Of a DNA stretch of 49,919 bases, positions 44,479 to 49,919 are shown piece after piece. Source of the DNA: Lysobacteraceae bacterium (GTDB lineage: Bacteria > Pseudomonadota > Gammaproteobacteria > Xanthomonadales > BQJN01). Each line of letters begins with the position of its first letter. The stretch's first letter is position 1. The stretch lies in NCBI GenBank assembly GCA_021604725.1, contig BQJN01000023.1:1-49919 (forward strand), written 5' to 3'. A model generated the notes under the pieces. That model was not told where the DNA came from and ran no database searches. It was given only the letters and a program-made list of their open reading frames with translations. Both the position numbers and the translations under genes were made by a program.

Positions 44479-47400
44479 ATGAGATTCAAGTTTTCAGTCG
44501 CGCTGCTAGTGTTGGCATTGACGTCAACACAGGCATCGGCACAGCTATCTGCAACCAAAACATCTGATGCCGGAGGCACCGTCGCCCCGGGGGATGTTGT
44601 TCAATACACCATCACGGTGACCAACAACACCGGCACGACGCATAACAACGTGACGGTGTCGGATCCGATGCCCACTGACCTGTCCTATATCCCAAACTCC
44701 ACGGTTGCCACCGGCCCCCAGGCAGTACAGGTGTTTGAGGTCGAGGATCAATTTTCATCACGCTCCTACAGCAACAACAACGGATCCGACAATTTTGCTG
44801 GCCCCTGGAATGAGGAAGGTTCGGATGATGGCAGTGCTACCGCAGGCAACATTCAAGTCACCGATCCCGCGGGCGAGCTGAACTTCATTGACGCGAACCC
44901 AACCACCCTCATTCTTTCACGAGAGTTCGACATTCAGGCATCTGGTGCCTCAACAGCAACGTTTTCATTCGACTACCGCGGCATCGGCGACATGGAGACT
45001 ACCGACACCATCACCGTAGAAGTCTCCGACGATGGCGGATCGAACTACGACACCCTTGAAGTGATTAATGGTGCTACTACAGGCGACTTGTCCTGTGGTG
45101 TTGGGACCACAACCGCCTGCTCTGGCTCCCGCAGCTATGACATCTCCAGCTACATCGCCAACGACTCACGCATTCGTTTCTCACTGTTTGACTTTAACCC
45201 GGCATCCGAGCAGGTGTTCATCGACAATGTTCGCGTCGTCGGCAATGGCGCGGGCAGCACCGTCACGCTGGACAACCAGCCTGGCGGAACCAATGGTGAC
45301 CTGGACGACGGCACAGCCGCCGATCTTGTAACGGCTGCAGATGCCTTTACGCTGGACAATGGCGATTCACTCACGGTGACATTCTATGGCCGAGTCGCGG
45401 CGGTACCCTCTGGTGGTTCGGTCACCAATATTGCAACGATCGACAGCAACGAAGGCTCAGCTTTCAACGCGCAGGTCTCGGACACCATCAACGTCGGCCA
45501 AACCATCGGTGATCGAGTTTGGTACGACGTCGACAACGATGGCAACCAGGATGCCGGTGAAGTCGGCATTGACGGGGCTATCGTCAACTTGCACCAAGGC
45601 AGTTCATGCGCCAGCCCGGTGTTCAAAACGGTGACTACACCTGTCGGCGGTGCCTATGAATTTGCGGGTCTGTCCGATGGCACCTATTGCGTTCAGGTCT
45701 ACCAACCCAGCCTGCCTTCAGGCTACGTTGAGACCTCCGGCAACAACCCACAAACCGTCACGTTGGCTGGCGGCGGCTCCAACGACGCCATAGATTTCGG
45801 CATGCGCACCACCGCCTGCCTGCCGATTATCGACTTTGAGACAGACGCCGCCGGCAATCCACTTTCCTCCGGTGATGTGATCACCGACCAATGGGAACCC
45901 TGGGGCGTCACTTTCAACAGAACACTGCCCGCTACCAATGATGGTGCCATGATTTTCGACACCGATAATCCAAGCGGTGGCGATGACGATCTGGGCACGC
46001 CCAATGAGGAGTTTGGCGGCCCTGGTGTCGGCGCCGAAGGTGGCGTTGGTGAGACCGGCGAGAACCGCGCCTTCGAACACAACATCATGATCCTGGCCGA
46101 GAACTCCAATTCCAGCAACCCGGACGATGATGGCGGTGGCGGCACCGTTGAGATCATCATCGACTATCCGGTCGAAGTAGGCATCACCACCATCATCGAC
46201 ATGGAAGAGAACTGTACTGGAAATGCGGCGGATGGCGCCGGAGAGGTTCGTGCCTACGACGCTGTTTCGGGCGGCAACCTGATCACGTCCGCCCGTATTC
46301 CCGGGCTTGGCGACAACTCACACAACTCAGGTCCTTTCCTCGAAGGTGACAATGGTCGCCGCGTTGAAATCGAACTGTGTGGCTCCGGTGGCATTGCGGC
46401 GATTTCAATCTGCGAGAGTTTTGCCCAGGAAGTATTCAGCGAGATTGGTGATCGTGTTTGGCTCGATAGCGACGGCGACGGCATTCAGGATGTCGGCGAA
46501 CCTGGTATCAACAACGTCACGGTTACTTTGTACGACGCCGGTGCTGATCTGATGGTCGGCGGTGGCGACGACGTGGTCAAAGGCACTGCAGTGACTGATG
46601 GCCTTGGCAACTACTTGTTCCAGGACTTGAAAGACGGCACCTACTACGTCGTGGCGGACGGTAGCACGGTACCCTCGGGTCTTGAGCTCAGTCCTGGCTC
46701 CAGCGCAACAACCACGCCGACCACGGTCACCAACGGCGATTCCAACCTGACGCATGACATCGGCTATACCACGGCCAGCGGCACCGCCATAATCGGTGAC
46801 CTGGTCTGGAATGACGGCGACAACGATGGCGTTCGCGACCCGGGTGAGCCCGGTATCGGCAACGTTACCCTGGACCTGCGTTCAGCTGGTGTCGACGGCA
46901 TCCTTGGCACCGGTGATGACGTGGTCGAGGCCACGGTGACAACGACCGCAGACGGGCGATACCTGTTCGCGGGCGTTTCCCCCGGCGATTACATCGTTGA
47001 CGTCACCGACACCAACAATGCACTTACCGGCTACACCCTGTCTGTCGGCGCCCAAAGCAATCCCGATCCTAGCGCCCCTATAACCATGCTGGCCGATGAA
47101 GTTCGTCTCGACATCGACTTCGGTTATCACAACCCATCGTTGGTGGCGATTACGGACCGGCTATGGCTGGACGGTGATCAGGATGGTGTTCAGGATGCCG
47201 GCGAGCCTGGTATCTCTGGCGTCACCGTTGACCTGGTAAATAGCGCCGGCGTGGTCATTGCAACCGACATTAGCGATAGCAACGGCGATGTATCCTTTGC
47301 CGGCATTGAGAACGGTGATTACGACCTGCGGGTGACCGATACCTTTGGTCGCCTGACGGACTATAACGGAACCACGACGCCAGCGGACAACGGCTACCTC

Positions 47401-49919
47401 GATGTGTTCGTGTTTGGGTTCGATGTCAGTGGCATCAACTTCGGCTACTACGGCTTCGGCACCATTGGCGATACCGTCTTTAGCGACTCTGACGGCGATG
47501 GAGTCCAGGATCCGGGGGAACTGGGGATAGACAACGTCACGGTGACATTGTGGCGCGACGCCAATGGCGACCAGATTTTCGTTCCCGGCGTTGACATCCA
47601 GATTGACAGCACCACGACGACTGCTGACGGCATGTACTTGTTCAACAATGTCTACGTTGGCAGCAGTGCGTTTACCTATTTCGTTAGCGTCGACGATACG
47701 CAAGCTGCATTGTCCGGCTACACCGGCACAACCACCGACGACGAAGTTTCCTTGGGCGATCAAATCGAGGTCGTGCTGCAGGCACTGGGCGATAGCGATC
47801 TTGATGCGGATTTCGGCTACCAGAACACGTCCTTGCCAAATGTCTCTGGTCAGGTCTGGCATGACATTGATGCTGACGGCTTTGATGACGGTGCAGGCGA
47901 GCCCGGCATCGGCAATGTCACCATCGTATTGATCAATAGCGGCGGCGTCGTCGTTGCGGCAACAACGGCCGTCAATGGTTCGTATGCGTTCAACGATGTA
48001 CCGGCTGGCGACTACACGGTGGCGGTCACCGATGACAATGATGTGCTGGATGACTACACCCTGACCAGTGGACTGGACCAGATTCCGATCACGGTCGTAG
48101 CAACCGACATTACCGATGTCGACTTCGGCTACGTACGCAACCCTGCCCAGGGTGAAATTGGCGATCTGGTGTGGCTCGATGTTGACGAAGATGGTATTGC
48201 CGATGGCAATGAGCCAGGACTGGGCAACGTGCAGTTGCAGTTGCGACTGACTTCTGATGATAGTCTGGTGGCGACCACGACCACTGGCCCCAATGGCCGT
48301 TACTTGTTCAGCAACCTGGCGGCTGGCAACTATTACGTTGATGTGGTCGACAGCAGCCTGCCTTCCGGTCTGACTGAAACCACCGGTACGGTTGACCCAA
48401 CCGCGACTATCAATCTCAGTCGTGATGGCAGTTATCTGGATGCAGATTTTGGTTACGTTTCTGCCAGTGGCAGCCTGGCCGGAGACTTTGTCTGGGCCGA
48501 TGTTGACGGCGATGGCATTCAAGATCCGGGGGAAATCGGGATCGGCGGCGTTGATATCACCGTCGCACCAACCGGTGCTGGCTCTCCGGTGACCGTAACG
48601 ACCGCCAACGATGGCAGCTGGTTGGTCGCCGGCTTGTCGCCTGGAGAATACACCGTCAATTTCGATGCGGCTGATATTCCGGGCATTTATGGAACCACGC
48701 CAACAAATACACCACCACAGTACACATTCACGGTTTCTGCTGGCGGCAACTACCTGTTCCTGGACTACGGCTTCGAGCCCGCTGGCGCTACCGCCAGCAT
48801 TGGCGACACGGTTTATTTCGACGCCGATGGTGACAGCACTCAGGATGCGGGCGAAGCCGGCCTGGCCAATGTACAGGTCGAGCTACGGGACAGTGGCAGC
48901 AATATCATTGCCACCATGCTAACTGACAGCAACGGTAATTATGACTTCGTCGGCTTGCCGGCGGGCACATACAGCGTCACCGTCAACGACATCAATGGCG
49001 TGGTAGTCGGCCTCAACGCGACAGAAACACCAGCAGCGACGATTACGGTTGCCGCCACGGAAGACTATAACGATGCCGACTTCGGTTTCGAGCCCACCGG
49101 TTTCGTTATTGGCAACCAGGTTTGGCGTGACCTGGACGGCGATGGTGTTCGTGATGCTGGCGAGCCGGGCGTGCAAGGCGTCACCTTGCAGCTGTGGCTG
49201 GACTCAAACAGCAACGGCGGGATCAACCCAGGCACCGACAACCTGCTTGAAACGATCACTACGGACCGTCAAGGACAGTATTACTTTACCGGTTTGCTCG
49301 CCGAAGACTACGTGGTTCGTGTCACCGACGTTAACAACGTGCTCAGCGGCTTTACCCTGACCTCAGGCAGTACAGGCGTCGATGACAATTCGCAAGCCAA
49401 CCCGTATTCAGTGGCCATCACCACTGCGAACAACCTAACCGCTGACTTTGGCTATTTCGTCCCCAATCCGGCGTATCTGCTCAGCGGGAATGTTTTCGAA
49501 GATGTCGATGATGATGGCGCGCTGACCAGCGGCGACGTTGATGTGGCCAGCGCAACGCTTTATTTGTACCGCGACCTCGATATGGACGGCGTTTTGGACA
49601 GCTCAGACCCGTTGCTCGGTACGCAAACCTCAGACTCTTCGGGTTTCTATAGCTTCACCAACCTGCCGAACGGTACCTACATCGTTGAATCCGATACCAC
49701 CGGTACGGCGGTCGATGGCTATACCCAGACCACGCAAACGATGACTGCTGGCGTTCAGCCGGCGACAATCAACAACGCCAACTCGACCGGAAATGACTTT
49801 GGCTACAACGGCGGTGCCATTATTGTTCCGATCACGCTGTCATATTTTGAGGCGATTCGATCGGGCAACGATGTCCACTTCAGCTGGGAGACCGCCACCG
49901 AAACGGCGAATGTCGGCTT
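44479..49919 (+). CDS. Giant exported SdrD-B repeat protein, runs off right edge
   Basis: The frame is open from the ATG at 44479 to the window end, at least 1813 residues, with GGGG before the start. A signal peptide (RFKFSVALLVLALTSTQASA) is followed by a DUF11-type domain (TKTSDAGGTVAPGDVVQYTI), a beta-rich domain (about 80-330), one SdrD-B repeat (IGDRVWYDVDNDGNQDAGE, from 45505), an inserted domain (FETDAAGNPLSSGDV..., about 450-650), and ten more SdrD-B repeats (from 46441 onwards). Each repeat is about 100-120 residues with acidic DxDxDG calcium-type loops. The last visible part (PITLSYFEAIRSGNDVHFSW) starts a C-terminal domain. It is probably a calcium-stabilised surface or secreted adhesin or matrix protein. 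Confidence 0.92.
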   Translation, partial: MRFKFSVALLVLALTSTQASAQLSATKTSDAGGTVAPGDVVQYTITVTNNTGTTHNNVTVSDPMPTDLSYIPNSTVATGPQAVQVFEVEDQFSSRSYSNNNGSDNFAGPWNEEGSDDGSATAGNIQVTDPAGELNFIDANPTTLILSREFDIQASGASTATFSFDYRGIGDMETTDTITVEVSDDGGSNYDTLEVINGATTGDLSCGVGTTTACSGSRSYDISSYIANDSRIRFSLFDFNPASEQVFIDNVRVVGNGAGSTVTLDNQPGGTNGDLDDGTAADLVTAADAFTLDNGDSLTVTFYGRVAAVPSGGSVTNIATIDSNEGSAFNAQVSDTINVGQTIGDRVWYDVDNDGNQDAGEVGIDGAIVNLHQGSSCASPVFKTVTTPVGGAYEFAGLSDGTYCVQVYQPSLPSGYVETSGNNPQTVTLAGGGSNDAIDFGMRTTACLPIIDFETDAAGNPLSSGDVITDQWEPWGVTFNRTLPATNDGAMIFDTDNPSGGDDDLGTPNEEFGGPGVGAEGGVGETGENRAFEHNIMILAENSNSSNPDDDGGGGTVEIIIDYPVEVGITTIIDMEENCTGNAADGAGEVRAYDAVSGGNLITSARIPGLGDNSHNSGPFLEGDNGRRVEIELCGSGGIAAISICESFAQEVFSEIGDRVWLDSDGDGIQDVGEPGINNVTVTLYDAGADLMVGGGDDVVKGTAVTDGLGNYLFQDLKDGTYYVVADGSTVPSGLELSPGSSATTTPTTVTNGDSNLTHDIGYTTASGTAIIGDLVWNDGDNDGVRDPGEPGIGNVTLDLRSAGVDGILGTGDDVVEATVTTTADGRYLFAGVSPGDYIVDVTDTNNALTGYTLSVGAQSNPDPSAPITMLADEVRLDIDFGYHNPSLVAITDRLWLDGDQDGVQDAGEPGISGVTVDLVNSAGVVIATDISDSNGDVSFAGIENGDYDLRVTDTFGRLTDYNGTTTPADNGYLDVFVFGFDVSGINFGYYGFGTIGDTVFSDSDGDGVQDPGELGIDNVTVTLWRDANGDQIFVPGVDIQIDSTTTTADGMYLFNNVYVGSSAFTYFVSVDDTQAALSGYTGTTTDDEVSLGDQIEVVLQALGDSDLDADFGYQNTSLPNVSGQVWHDIDADGFDDGAGEPGIGNVTIVLINSGGVVVAATTAVNGSYAFNDVPAGDYTVAVTDDNDVLDDYTLTSGLDQIPITVVATDITDVDFGYVRNPAQGEIGDLVWLDVDEDGIADGNEPGLGNVQLQLRLTSDDSLVATTTTGPNGRYLFSNLAAGNYYVDVVDSSLPSGLTETTGTVDPTATINLSRDGSYLDADFGYVSASGSLAGDFVWADVDGDGIQDPGEIGIGGVDITVAPTGAGSPVTVTTANDGSWLVAGLSPGEYTVNFDAADIPGIYGTTPTNTPPQYTFTVSAGGNYLFLDYGFEPAGATASIGDTVYFDADGDSTQDAGEAGLANVQVELRDSGSNIIATMLTDSNGNYDFVGLPAGTYSVTVNDINGVVVGLNATETPAATITVAATEDYNDADFGFEPTGFVIGNQVWRDLDGDGVRDAGEPGVQGVTLQLWLDSNSNGGINPGTDNLLETITTDRQGQYYFTGLLAEDYVVRVTDVNNVLSGFTLTSGSTGVDDNSQANPYSVAITTANNLTADFGYFVPNPAYLLSGNVFEDVDDDGALTSGDVDVASATLYLYRDLDMDGVLDSSDPLLGTQTSDSSGFYSFTNLPNGTYIVESDTTGTAVDGYTQTTQTMTAGVQPATINNANSTGNDFGYNGGAIIVPITLSYFEAIRSGNDVHFSWETATETANVG

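Noticed and set aside
47161..48522. 453-residue open frame on the minus strand inside the SdrD-repeat gene
   Set aside because: It is antisense to in-frame SdrD-B repeats, its sequence repeats with the same period, and it has no ribosome site or recognisable domain. The forward frame is clearly the coding one.
44479..49919. Repeated DNA resembling a CRISPR or tandem array
   Set aside because: The repetition is at protein level (SdrD-B domains of about 100-120 residues) with diverged DNA; there are no short identical repeats with spacers.

Overview
The window is a stretch of bacterial chromosome with moderately high G+C. It holds housekeeping and regulatory genes typical of a free-living Gammaproteobacterium: rdgC, ttcA, argS followed by an FtsN-like SPOR protein, mnmC, nhaA, pckG, tusBCDE, bepA, phoBR-ppk-ppx and a fused chorismate mutase/prephenate dehydrogenase. 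A propeller-type sensor kinase, a Sig70_X6-type ECF sigma factor and a giant SdrD-B-repeat exoprotein would fit the Lysobacterales/Wenzhouxiangella/Chromatiales side of the class. That placement is inference, because no rRNA or tRNA gene is present to anchor it.

Layout. 1-2.8 kb: a truncated DUF6502 gene with a near-consensus promoter, rdgC, the first copy of a structured ~165 bp repeat, ttcA, and a divergent YdcH-like gene. 3.0-8.5 kb: argS and an FtsN-like gene, then a translationally coupled membrane operon (DUF2157, DUF4401, GDYXXLXY, DUF3465). 8.5-18 kb, all on the minus strand: mnmC, an ELM1-like glycosyltransferase and nhaA (coupled by 4-base overlaps), tyrS, an FHA protein and a 1.2 kaa sensor kinase. 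18.3-22.6 kb: a DsbA-like protein, DUF3185 and an ECF sigma factor (coupled), a small secreted unknown protein, arfB and pckG. 22.6-25.5 kb: an ECF sigma/anti-sigma/exported HEAT-repeat operon. 25.6-31.3 kb: a YyaL-like thioredoxin-fold protein, an alpha/beta hydrolase, a DUF368 (PopT-like) transporter and a GAF-GGDEF protein. 31.3-32.9 kb: the second repeat copy and tusDCBE. 33-42.3 kb: bepA, a ~510 bp nested-palindrome element, two Pho boxes, phoB, phoR, ppk, ppx and a Pit-type phosphate transporter. 42.3-49.9 kb: tyrA, a SIMPL protein, and a >1813-residue exported protein that runs off the right edge.

Themes. Phosphate sensing, uptake and polyphosphate turnover sit together behind tandem PhoB sites. 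tRNA thiolation and wobble-uridine modification genes (ttcA, mnmC, tusBCDE) recur. Two separate ECF sigma modules and a large orphan kinase suggest strong environmental sensing.

The most unusual non-coding features are two. First, a dispersed ~165 bp repeat present twice (1539-1701 and 31347-31511), whose stems are preserved by paired base changes. Second, a ~510 bp element with long inverted ends and many nested hairpins (34481-34989), flanked by TA, which appears to supply the last base of the bepA stop codon and ends a few bases before the first Pho box. I saw no tRNA, rRNA, CRISPR array or intact transposase gene.
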